A stretch of 18,290 nt of DNA, taken from NCBI GenBank assembly GCA_023244865.1, contig JAHFLM010000006.1, positions 1-18,290 of the forward strand, in the 5' to 3' direction. Below, in pieces: positions 1-5,940 of the stretch. A model generated the notes under the pieces. The model was not told the origin of the DNA. It did no database searches and saw nothing but the letters and a program-made list of their open reading frames with translations. The DNA comes from Candidatus Harrisonbacteria bacterium (GTDB lineage: Bacteria; Patescibacteriota; Minisyncoccia; UBA6257; UBA11618). The position numbers were made by a program, and so were the translations under genes. The stretch's first letter is position 1; each line of letters begins with the position of its first letter.

Positions 1-14
1 AAACCCGATTCCGC

Positions 15-56
15 TTTCGTGTCTCATGTTACGTGTCTTATGTTTCGTGTTTAAAG
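15..56. repeat. 14-bp degenerate tandem repeat, about 2.7 copies
   Basis: Units begin at 15, 29 and 43 (TTTCGTGTCTCATG, TTACGTGTCTTATG, then a partial copy beginning TTTCGTGTTT). The array fills the left edge of the window and runs into the stop codon of the nuclease gene at 51-53. It may continue to the left outside the window. No function can be assigned. Confidence 0.6.
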
Positions 57-827
57 ATACCCAATCCTCTTCAGCCAATTTTCATTTTCCCACTCCCATA
101 AAGTCTTCGCCGCCAAAAAAGCCTTAAAATCATTTTGCCAAAAAGGAAACTCTTCTAGCTCCACCACACCCCGCATCTCACTCCACTCATGATTACCCAC
201 TCCACAATCAGTAAAGCCGTAAGGTAGGGGATATGGTCTTTTTATTTTATCTCTGCCGCCTTTTTGCCTCAAAGTCGAGCCGCATCGCAAACAATTTTTC
301 AGGTTATCCACCCGCAAAATCCACCTCGTCTCCAAATTTTTTAACCGACCGACTAACGCATCCATATAAGCCGAAGTCTGCAAACAATAATCCCGATAAA
401 TCGCCTGAGAAGTTTTAATATCAAGCACCCCCACCTTTCCGTCTATCAGAGCCAAAGCATCGATCGTCCCCGCATAACGATGGGTATCATTTCTAATTCT
501 ATATTCAATATATTTTCTATCTACCTTAATATTTCTCTCTTTTATAAATTTATAAGCCGTGGTCACAGCCGGCAATATTTCCGGCGCAATATTAGGACTA
601 CCGCCAATCATCAAGGCCTGAAGCGCCTCATGCACGGCCGTCCCTTCCTTCGCCGACTCTTCTTTTATCTTTTCACCCTCATTAAAACTTGTTAATTCAC
701 CATAATAACGATACAAAGCCGGCTTCGCCTTAATCTCCACAATCTTCGTCACCCGCGGATACCACCGCCCCTCAATATCGTATCCACAAGTCTCTTTAAA
801 TTCTTCCGCACTTTTAAATCTATCCAT
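51..827 (-). CDS. PD-(D/E)XK nuclease, RecB/Cas4-like, with Cys/His insertion
   Basis: 258-residue protein that reads as a RecB/AddB/Cas4-type PD-(D/E)XK nuclease. Visible motifs in order: GTAVHEAL with H66, an acidic E109 in EYR, GTID with D123, then D136-I-K138 and Q150-TSA-Y154, which is the QxxxY motif of the RecB branch. In this family these residues bind metal and cleave DNA. After the core, residues 179-213 hold C179-x2-C182, C208 and H213, a possible zinc site between the nuclease core and the C-terminal helices. This differs from the four-Cys iron-sulfur arrangement of Cas4, and no cas genes are nearby. The start ATG (825-827) has only a weak upstream AGG. It is divergent from the phosphatase gene. 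Phage-derived or chromosomal repair exonuclease are both possible; the substrate is unknown. Confidence 0.75.
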   Translation of the reverse strand: MDRFKSAEEFKETCGYDIEGRWYPRVTKIVEIKAKPALYRYYGELTSFNEGEKIKEESAKEGTAVHEALQALMIGGSPNIAPEILPAVTTAYKFIKERNIKVDRKYIEYRIRNDTHRYAGTIDALALIDGKVGVLDIKTSQAIYRDYCLQTSAYMDALVGRLKNLETRWILRVDNLKNCLRCGSTLRQKGGRDKIKRPYPLPYGFTDCGVGNHEWSEMRGVVELEEFPFWQNDFKAFLAAKTLWEWENENWLKRIGYL

Positions 828-870
828 AAACCTAAATCATTGTATTTTAAAATCACCCCCATCTTTTATA

Positions 871-898
871 TTGACAAATAATATTATCATGTTAAAAT
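871..898 (+). promoter_or_regulatory. sigma70-type promoter for the phosphatase gene
   Basis: TTGACA at 871-876 and TAAAAT at 893-898 with a 16-bp spacer. It lies about 45 bp before the start codon at 942, in the gap between divergent genes. Confidence 0.65.
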
Positions 899-941
899 TC
901 CACTAGCTCTAAAAAACCCAATCAGAAAGTTGAGGTGGAAA

Positions 942-1721
942 ATGAAGTGGCCAAATGAACTCTTGTTAATGAGACATTGTGTTTCAGATTTCAATCATGG
1001 AAAAAACGTTAGAGCGGCAGACCCACTCTATCAAGCATTCCTAGCTGAATGGAAAAGGGGGGCAACCTCACCTGCCACCCAATCATTAGCCAGACAAGTT
1101 CAAGAAAAATTCCCCGTCATAAAAGCTGACCATGAAACCGACCTTGCTCCAGGAGCAGGGGACAAGGCCACCCAAGTTGGCATCGCGTTAAGAAAAAGAA
1201 ATGAGCCACTCCCAAACATTATCTTTGTTTCTCCATACCGAAGAACTCTCGAAACTCTCAGGTATCTCACAATGGGCTGGCCAGAATTAGTAGGCGTGAA
1301 AACCGTTCATGAAGAACGCATCATCGAACAAGATCACGGCCTAGCCTGCCTCTATAATGACTGGCGAATTTTCTTCTCGCTTCATCCTGATCAATATCAC
1401 CTAAACAAACTTCAAGGTTCTTATCGTTATTGCTATCCACAAGGTGAAAACATTCCGAATGTGCGCCTTCGCAATCTCTCGTGGTTCAATACTCTCACCA
1501 GAGATTTTGCCAGTAAAAATGTTTTAGCTATTGCTCATCACCTAACGATTCTTTCCATCCGAGCTAATCTTGAAAGACTTTCTCCTAAACAATTTCGTCA
1601 GCTAGATCATCAAGATAAGCCAATCAACTGCGGCGTCACTACCTACATAGGCCTACCAAATGAAGGCAGCAACGGCAGACTAGCACTCCAAAAATACAAC
1701 GAAAAACTTTTTGAAGATTAA
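942..1721 (+). CDS. histidine phosphatase superfamily protein
   Basis: A 259-residue protein of the phosphoglycerate mutase-like histidine phosphatase superfamily, which transfers phosphate through a catalytic histidine. The N-terminal LLLMRHC puts the phospho-acceptor at H12 after R11; the usual RHG is RHC here. Further family landmarks are GDKATQVG (73-80, the GxxQA-type segment), SPYRRTLET (97-105, phosphate-binding arginines), the acidic HEER segment (123-126) and the second histidine at H199 in LAIAHH. I start at ATG 942 rather than TTG 930, because GAGG at 932-935 lies 6 nt before it and would fall inside a longer reading. The gene has its own promoter and is followed by a terminator at 1749, so it is a single-gene unit. 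Substrate (sugar phosphate, nucleotide or protein) cannot be told from the sequence. Confidence 0.8.
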   Translation: MKWPNELLLMRHCVSDFNHGKNVRAADPLYQAFLAEWKRGATSPATQSLARQVQEKFPVIKADHETDLAPGAGDKATQVGIALRKRNEPLPNIIFVSPYRRTLETLRYLTMGWPELVGVKTVHEERIIEQDHGLACLYNDWRIFFSLHPDQYHLNKLQGSYRYCYPQGENIPNVRLRNLSWFNTLTRDFASKNVLAIAHHLTILSIRANLERLSPKQFRQLDHQDKPINCGVTTYIGLPNEGSNGRLALQKYNEKLFED

Positions 1722-1748
1722 ACACCAAGAAAAAAGCAATAATCAAAA

Positions 1749-1769
1749 CCCGAGATTTCTCGGGTTTTT
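1749..1769 (+). terminator. intrinsic terminator after the phosphatase gene
   Basis: Stem CCCGAG/CTCGGG (extendable by A-T) closing at 1764, followed directly by TTTTTA. It sits 27 nt after the stop codon. Confidence 0.85.
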
Positions 1770-1777
1770 AATTTATA

Positions 1778-1806
1778 TTGACTTTAATTAAATTATGTTG
1801 TAATAT
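1778..1806 (+). promoter_or_regulatory. sigma70-type promoter for the ABC transporter-NUDIX operon
   Basis: TTGACT at 1778-1783, 17-bp spacer, TAATAT at 1801-1806. The leader to the start at 1894 is about 80 nt and carries a perfect 6-bp inverted repeat (TTAGAT 1846-1851, ATCTAA 1861-1866, 9-nt loop) shortly before the Shine-Dalgarno sequence. Confidence 0.75.
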
Positions 1807-1893
1807 ACCAAAGTTCAAATAGTACTTTTACAACTCCTAACCTTATTAGATAAAACAAAAATCTAACGTAGCGAAAACTCGAAAGGAGAAAAA

Positions 1894-3717
1894 ATGAATA
1901 ATGAGATCGAAAATAAAGAATCCACAACCAAGTTTTCTCTGATTAAAAATATTATCTGGATCATTAAGTTGATTTGGAAAATCCGAAAATCCTACATCTT
2001 GATTGAGCTAACGATTTCGCTCATCAATGCGATCTTGCCAGTAACTCTAGCTTGGTGCTCCGCTCTCTTTATTAAGAAAATTACGGCGGGGGAATACCAT
2101 TCGGTTTTTGATCAAGAACTTCTCCTGATCTTTCTGGCCTATATTTCCCTACCATTCATCATCGGCTCATTAAAAGTAATCTACGCCTATGTCTTAAATC
2201 AGTTCTCAGTTTTCTTTGAGCAATACATCGAACTCTCTTTAATAGACAAAAAAGGGGAGATCGACATCCAAACTCACGAAAGCCAAGAATTTCACAACCT
2301 TCTTTTGAAGGCTAATGAAAATATCGGGAGATTGATGCACTTTAGTGATTTTGTGAGCTACATCACGGGCAAAGTTATTCAAATCTCGATCGCAGTCTTC
2401 ATCATGCTCTCGTATAAATGGTGGGTAACCATCATGCTTTTTTTAGCCATGCTACCCCACCTCTTAATCGAAATTCGCTTCGGTCAATTGAAGTGGAGTA
2501 TTTGGGATTGCAAAGCTGAGACCAAAAGAAAATTCTCAGAGATCAAACGCCACTTCTCAATTTTAGGCTCTCTTACCGAGATTAAAGTCGGTAACCTCAA
2601 AACCTATTTCACGAAAAGCACCGACGAGCTACTCACAGAGTTCAACGAAGAAATAAGGTCTAATGAAAAGAAAAGATTTTGGCTAAAACTTTCTGCCGCC
2701 TGCACCGAGCACGCCGCCGAAGCCTTCTTGGTCTTTTACCTAATGAGTGACGTGATCGATAAAAACATTGAGATTAATATTTTTATCTTTCTCATCTCGC
2801 GCATCGTAAGCTTTCGTATCGATCTCAACGAATTCTTTCGTAGCTTAAGCAATCTTAATACCGACAGCCTCTTCATATCAGACATTCGAAAATTAATCTC
2901 CACCCCAAAAGTTATTCGTAACGGGTCAAGAAAATTAAAACCCCATACTCCCACGATAGAGTTCAGAAATGCTTCATTTTCTTATCCAGGAACAGAGACC
3001 TCGGTTCTGAAAGACTTTAACTTTGAGATCGAAGCAGGGGAAAAGGTAGCAGTGGTTGGCATTAATGGTGCCGGCAAAACCACCCTCATTAAAGCCCTTA
3101 TGCGTTTCTACGACTGTAAGTCCGGTGAAATTCTAATCGACGGCATACCCATTAAAGAATTAGACTTGGCCACCTTCTACTCTCAAGTAGCCTATCTAGC
3201 TCAAGAATTTCCGAGATTCAGACTTCCGGTCAAGCAAGCTATTGCCCTTGGCCGTGGCGACGAACCCATAGATGAAGCTAGAGTGGTAGATTGCGCTAAA
3301 AGAGCAGGAATTCACGAAACCATTCTAGGATGGAAAAGTGGCTACGATAGCTACCTCGGAAAAGAATTCAACGGCGTTGAACCGTCAGTTGGCCAATGGC
3401 AAAAACTAGCCCTCGCAAGAGCCCTCTACCGCAATGCTAAAGTTTTGATTCTCGACGAACCCACCTCTTCCATCGATGCGGTGGCTGAAATGGCTATCTT
3501 TGAAGAATTAAACAAACTACCAAACGACGTCACGGTCATCATGATCTCTCATCGATTTAACACTGTTAAAGATTGTGATACGATTATCGTGATCGAAAAT
3601 AACCAAATCAAAGAAATGGGTAGCCATGGAGAATTAATGGGTATCGAATCAGGTACTTATCAAAATCTCTTCAACACCCAAAAAGATTCTTACGAAACTC
3701 AAACCACAGGAGAATAA
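1894..3717 (+). CDS. ABC transporter half-protein, TMD-NBD fusion (exporter type)
   Basis: 607-residue exporter-type ABC half-transporter, expected to work as a dimer in the cytoplasmic membrane. The first ~330 residues are a membrane domain with hydrophobic spans near 33-60, 77-101, 152-195 and 267-300. The nucleotide-binding domain follows: Walker A GINGAGKT at 389-396, Q-loop in YLAQEF, signature region PSVGQWQ at 497-503 in place of LSGGQ, Walker B VLILDEP at 517-523 with catalytic E522, and H-loop H553 in MISHR. The SxGQWQ form of the signature is one I associate with peptide or lantibiotic-type exporters. No C39 peptidase domain or precursor peptide is visible. AGGAG at 1884-1888 supports the ATG at 1894. 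Four bases separate its stop from the next start, so it is co-transcribed with the NUDIX gene. Substrate unknown. Confidence 0.88.
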   Translation: MNNEIENKESTTKFSLIKNIIWIIKLIWKIRKSYILIELTISLINAILPVTLAWCSALFIKKITAGEYHSVFDQELLLIFLAYISLPFIIGSLKVIYAYVLNQFSVFFEQYIELSLIDKKGEIDIQTHESQEFHNLLLKANENIGRLMHFSDFVSYITGKVIQISIAVFIMLSYKWWVTIMLFLAMLPHLLIEIRFGQLKWSIWDCKAETKRKFSEIKRHFSILGSLTEIKVGNLKTYFTKSTDELLTEFNEEIRSNEKKRFWLKLSAACTEHAAEAFLVFYLMSDVIDKNIEINIFIFLISRIVSFRIDLNEFFRSLSNLNTDSLFISDIRKLISTPKVIRNGSRKLKPHTPTIEFRNASFSYPGTETSVLKDFNFEIEAGEKVAVVGINGAGKTTLIKALMRFYDCKSGEILIDGIPIKELDLATFYSQVAYLAQEFPRFRLPVKQAIALGRGDEPIDEARVVDCAKRAGIHETILGWKSGYDSYLGKEFNGVEPSVGQWQKLALARALYRNAKVLILDEPTSSIDAVAEMAIFEELNKLPNDVTVIMISHRFNTVKDCDTIIVIENNQIKEMGSHGELMGIESGTYQNLFNTQKDSYETQTTGE

Positions 3718-3721
3718 AATC

Positions 3722-4255
3722 ATGCCTAAAATCTGCGATCATACATCAGTTGGAATACTGGTCTTCAATAAACTAGACGAACTACTATTAATTGAGCGCG
3801 CTAAATTTCCACCAGGCTTCGCTCTTCCGGCTGGTCACGTTGATAGTGATGAAAACTTTCTAATAGCTGCTAATAGAGAGCTCTTAGAGGAAGTTGGTAT
3901 AGAAAATGCCGATCTAAGATTTCTTATCGAAGGCAAAAAAGAAAACCCTTGCCGCCGTGAAGGTGGTAGTTGGCATTACTGGAAACTCTTTCTGGCTAAT
4001 CGTAAAATTGACGCCAGTGAAGTTAAAAGGAGTATGGACGAAACAAAGAAAGTTGGCTGGTATAACAGCGTTAGCGTCCTTGGTCTATCAATGCTCACAG
4101 AAGATTACCTACGTGGAAAAATTACCAATGAAGATTGGCAACAAAGTCCTGGTCTTGAACCCGTTATGCATGAGTGGTTCAGCGACACCTCACTACACAA
4201 TCAACTTAAGCTAATGGGGAATACCTTCTTCGACTTAACAGGAAAACTCCCATAA
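3722..4255 (+). CDS. NUDIX hydrolase
   Basis: 177-residue NUDIX protein. A complete Nudix box Gx5Ex7REUxEExGU begins at G38 (GHVDSDE, then NFLIAAN, then RELLEEVGI), providing the metal-binding glutamates used to hydrolyse nucleoside diphosphate-X compounds. The C-terminal ~60 residues go beyond the minimal domain and are rich in Trp and His, with no motif I recognise. AGGAG at 3708-3712, inside the end of the ABC gene, lies 9 nt before the ATG. Translation of the two genes is therefore probably linked. A terminator follows at 4275. The pairing suggests the hydrolase acts on a nucleotide linked to what the transporter moves, but this is only context. Confidence 0.88.
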   Translation: MPKICDHTSVGILVFNKLDELLLIERAKFPPGFALPAGHVDSDENFLIAANRELLEEVGIENADLRFLIEGKKENPCRREGGSWHYWKLFLANRKIDASEVKRSMDETKKVGWYNSVSVLGLSMLTEDYLRGKITNEDWQQSPGLEPVMHEWFSDTSLHNQLKLMGNTFFDLTGKLP

Positions 4256-4274
4256 CAAATCCAGAAATCCAAAA

Positions 4275-4294
4275 CCCGCAAATGCGGGTTTTTT
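4275..4294 (+). terminator. intrinsic terminator after the ABC-NUDIX operon
   Basis: Stem CCCGCA/TGCGGG (4275-4280, 4283-4288) followed by six T residues at 4289-4294. Confidence 0.85.
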
Positions 4295-4330
4295 AATCCT
4301 AGCCTTATTTAGAGAAGTCCCTATTACAAC

Positions 4331-4356
4331 TGTCGCACAATATATCTTTTGCGACA
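4331..4356. repeat. 7-bp perfect inverted repeat
   Basis: TGTCGCA at 4331-4337 and its exact complement TGCGACA at 4350-4356 with a 12-nt spacer. It could be an operator or a hairpin in a small RNA. It is far from any start codon. Confidence 0.4.
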
Positions 4357-4438
4357 TATCCCCAATAAGCAGATAAAACAAAATTTAAAAACCTTAAAAT
4401 GACCGGGGGGTAAACTAACACCGCTCCTCTACCCGCAT

Positions 4439-4466
4439 GTCATTGCGAGCGAAGCGCGGCAATCTT
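4439..4466. repeat. short palindromic intergenic repeat, GTCATTGCGAG...GCAATCT type
   Basis: Ends are complementary (ATTGC at 4442-4446, GCAAT at 4459-4463) around a GC-rich centre (GAGCGAAGCGCG). The local GC content is far above the surrounding AT-rich DNA. I recall similarly framed elements being common between genes in many environmental bacterial genomes. Its edges (GTCATT, AATCT) match those of the larger palindrome at 7195-7266. Confidence 0.55.
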
Positions 4467-4528
4467 GATTAAATAGCCAACTAATCCTCACCCGCTTAAT
4501 ATATGTCACGCGCCATCCCATTTACCCC

Positions 4529-4574
4529 TCCCCTCTTTTTATCCCCAACAGGGGATTTTTATCATATATTGACA
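4529..4574 (+). repeat. hairpin-promoter module, copy 1
   Basis: A 22-nt stretch (4529-4550) is identical to 5241-5262. In both places it continues into a GGGAT arm and, after a few indels, the -35 hexamer TTGACA. Here the stem is ATCCCC/GGGGAT. Confidence 0.75.
4541..4560 (+). terminator. hairpin with T-run just upstream of a promoter
   Basis: ATCCCC (4541-4546), loop AACA, GGGGAT (4551-4556) and T residues to 4560. It ends 8 bp before the -35 box of the next promoter. It may shield that promoter from read-through, or end an unseen small RNA. Confidence 0.6.
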
Positions 4575-4597
4575 TACATAAATTTATATGATAATAT
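4569..4597 (+). promoter_or_regulatory. consensus-like sigma70 promoter for the five-helix membrane protein
   Basis: TTGACA at 4569-4574, exactly 17 bp, TAATAT at 4592-4597. One of the two strongest-looking promoters in the window. The leader to ATG 4660 is about 55 nt. Confidence 0.85.
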
Positions 4598-4659
4598 ATA
4601 AAAGTACAGATGTAGAACATTTAAAACTGACCGACCCCTTAATTCCATAGGAGACTGAA

Positions 4660-5178
4660 ATGGAAATCCTTACTATTGGCACAATCTTTATTTTTATCTG
4701 CCTTATTAGATTGTGGGGGTTTGTAGAAATCGAACGTTTAAAAATAAATCAGGAAAAACCAAAAGATGTGATTCAGTCATTAAAAGTTATTCTGATTAAC
4801 AAATCTATCAGTCTATGCTTCTTAATAGGTGGATACTACCTAATAGCAGCAAACGACCCCCGTCTATTATTACCCGGAATTCTCTGTTTAGTAATTTTCA
4901 TAGGCCAATCGATCGTCCTTATATTTAAAACATTTACTGCGGTCTTCAACAAAGTTTGGGACAAACTAGAAAAACTAGGATTGCTCAATATAGCTTTAGG
5001 AATCGGAGGTGCCTACCTAATTGAAAATCCCAAAATCATTCAATGGTTACCAGGAAACACAGCCACAATCATAGGGATGATCGCCATAGCCCCAATGGTA
5101 ATCGATGTAATAATCTTCCTACTAGATCTGGCTGTTAAAATATTAGAACCAAATAACCCCCAAGAAGAGTTAGAGTAA
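4660..5178 (+). CDS. hypothetical multi-pass membrane protein
   Basis: 172 residues with five likely transmembrane segments, near 3-20, 44-64, 70-92, 104-120 and 137-160. A charged stretch (residues 24-40, rich in Lys and Glu) lies after the first helix. The acidic tail (PNNPQEELE) probably lies in the cytoplasm. I recognise no family or catalytic motif. AGGAG at 4649-4653 lies 6 nt before the ATG, the promoter at 4569 is near perfect and a strong terminator follows at 5193, so it is a well-formed, independently transcribed gene. Its upstream control region is a near duplicate of that of the small membrane-protein pair next to it, suggesting common regulation. Function unknown. Confidence 0.75.
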   Translation: MEILTIGTIFIFICLIRLWGFVEIERLKINQEKPKDVIQSLKVILINKSISLCFLIGGYYLIAANDPRLLLPGILCLVIFIGQSIVLIFKTFTAVFNKVWDKLEKLGLLNIALGIGGAYLIENPKIIQWLPGNTATIIGMIAIAPMVIDVIIFLLDLAVKILEPNNPQEELE

Positions 5179-5192
5179 AAAAATAAGTAACC

Positions 5193-5217
5193 AAAAATCC
5201 CCGCGGGGATTTTTTTT
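5193..5217 (+). terminator. strong intrinsic terminator
   Basis: AAAAATCCCC (5193-5202), loop GC, GGGGATTTTT (5205-5214) with T residues to 5217. The A-run on the left makes it work in both directions. Confidence 0.9.
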
Positions 5218-5240
5218 AATAAATCTACTTAATTTATAAC

Positions 5241-5280
5241 TCCCCTCTTTTTATCCCCAACAAGGGATTTCATATTGACA
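5241..5280 (+). repeat. hairpin-promoter module, copy 2
   Basis: Second copy of the module at 4529-4574. The hairpin is weaker here: ATCCC (5253-5257) pairs with GGGAT (5264-5268) because one G has become A. The -35 box follows after 6 nt. Confidence 0.75.
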
Positions 5281-5303
5281 AAATTAGCAAAATTACATAT
5301 ACT
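5275..5303 (+). promoter_or_regulatory. consensus-like sigma70 promoter for the small membrane-protein pair
   Basis: TTGACA at 5275-5280, exactly 17 bp, TATACT at 5298-5303. The TTG of the -35 box begins an 80-codon open frame to 5517, which is not a gene for this reason. Confidence 0.85.
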
Positions 5304-5365
5304 GCAATCAGCACAAAAATCCCAACGTGGAACAAAAAATCAAAAAAGTAAGGGGTTAATTCGAG

Positions 5366-5536
5366 ATGAAAAAATTTCTCTGGAAGTTATTGGCTATTTT
5401 TATTTTAATTTTCCTGTCAGAGATGTTGGTACGACACGAAGCCAAATACAAAGCCGATCTCGAATCAAAAAACGCCGAAACTTCCACAACACCAAAACCA
5501 GAAAGGCAGGAGCCTAGCCATGGCCAGAATCCTTAG
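5366..5536 (+). CDS. small single-pass membrane protein (56 aa)
   Basis: Short gene starting MKKFLWKLLAIFILIFL: a Lys-rich start, one hydrophobic helix at about 4-21, then a charged, Pro/Thr-rich tail (roughly 25-56) ending in GQNP. AAGGGG at 5350-5355 lies 10 nt before the ATG, and the promoter at 5275 lies directly upstream. Its last 17 nt overlap the start of the next gene in another frame (5520), and the AGGAG for that gene (5508-5512) lies inside this coding sequence. This is the usual layout for translational coupling. The helix-plus-tail design could be an anchored small regulator, an uncleaved signal anchor or a toxin-like peptide; nothing in the sequence chooses between them. The overlapping, shifted frame from 5275 is rejected. 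Confidence 0.65.
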   Translation: MKKFLWKLLAIFILIFLSEMLVRHEAKYKADLESKNAETSTTPKPERQEPSHGQNP

Positions 5537-5891
5537 TTGTTGCTTTCTCTTAATTCAAATAATCATGTTTAGTGTCATACTTCACAATCACTGGGGATCG
5601 ATCAACGCCCCGAGCCTATTCGAATGGTTTTTCTGGGATCACTGGGAAAGTTTTGCAATCTTCGAAAGTTTTTTCTGGCTGTGCTTTGTCTGTAAAAACG
5701 TGGCAGAACAAAAACTCATTTATTTAGACTTTAAAAACGACCCCTTGTTTTGGGTAATGATAACAGTTGCCATTCTTATCGCACCTATTGCATGGTTCAT
5801 TAGACTTTCCCTCTACTTTTACTACACAATTGATAAAGGCCTAGTGAATTTTTGGAACAATTTATTCTTCGAAGATCTAGTTATGTCCTAA
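5520..5891 (+). CDS. hypothetical membrane protein, Trp/Phe-rich
   Basis: 123 residues, with likely membrane segments near 3-24, 45-63 and 76-98. The loop between the first two is very rich in Trp and Phe (FEWFFWDHWE), and aromatic residues recur up to the C-terminus. AGGAG at 5508-5512 is 7 nt before the ATG. It overlaps the 56-residue gene upstream by 17 nt, so the two are probably made together and may form a complex. No family recognised. A bidirectional terminator follows at 5917. Confidence 0.65.
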   Translation: MARILSCCFLLIQIIMFSVILHNHWGSINAPSLFEWFFWDHWESFAIFESFFWLCFVCKNVAEQKLIYLDFKNDPLFWVMITVAILIAPIAWFIRLSLYFYYTIDKGLVNFWNNLFFEDLVMS

Positions 5892-5916
5892 TAACTAGAT
5901 TAGTACTAATTTAACG

Positions 5917-5939
5917 AAAATCCCCTCGGGGATTTTTTT
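5917..5939. terminator. bidirectional terminator between convergent genes
   Basis: AAAATCCCC (5917-5925), loop TC, GGGGATTTT (5928-5936), more T residues to 5939. It serves the membrane-protein pair on the plus strand and the flavoprotein ending at 5941 on the minus strand. Confidence 0.9.
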
Positions 5940-5940
5940 A

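Larger units (their letters stand above)
4256..4659. other. 404-bp intergenic region with several small elements, no gene
   Basis: It holds, in order: a terminator (4275-4294), a 7-bp inverted repeat (4331-4356), a GTCATT...AATCT repeat (4439-4466), a hairpin with T-run (4541-4560) and a strong promoter (4569-4597). I see no open frame with a ribosome site. A second terminator lies about 250 nt after the first with no gene between, which leaves room for a small transcript starting after 4295. Confidence 0.6.

Noticed and set aside
51..827. Cas4 and thus a CRISPR-linked system
   Set aside because: The Cys pattern does not fit Cas4, and no repeat-spacer array or other cas gene is in the window. 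Repeats at 15-56 and 13241-13282 are tandem without spacers.
1821..1866. Similarity between the ABC leader and 4297-4385 (CCTTATTAGA-like and AGATAAAACAAAA words)
   Set aside because: Matches are short, A/T-rich and in different order, so chance is likely.
5275..5517. 80-codon plus-strand open frame
   Set aside because: It starts with the TTG of the -35 box of a strong promoter, has no ribosome site, and overlaps in another frame the better-supported small gene at 5366-5536.
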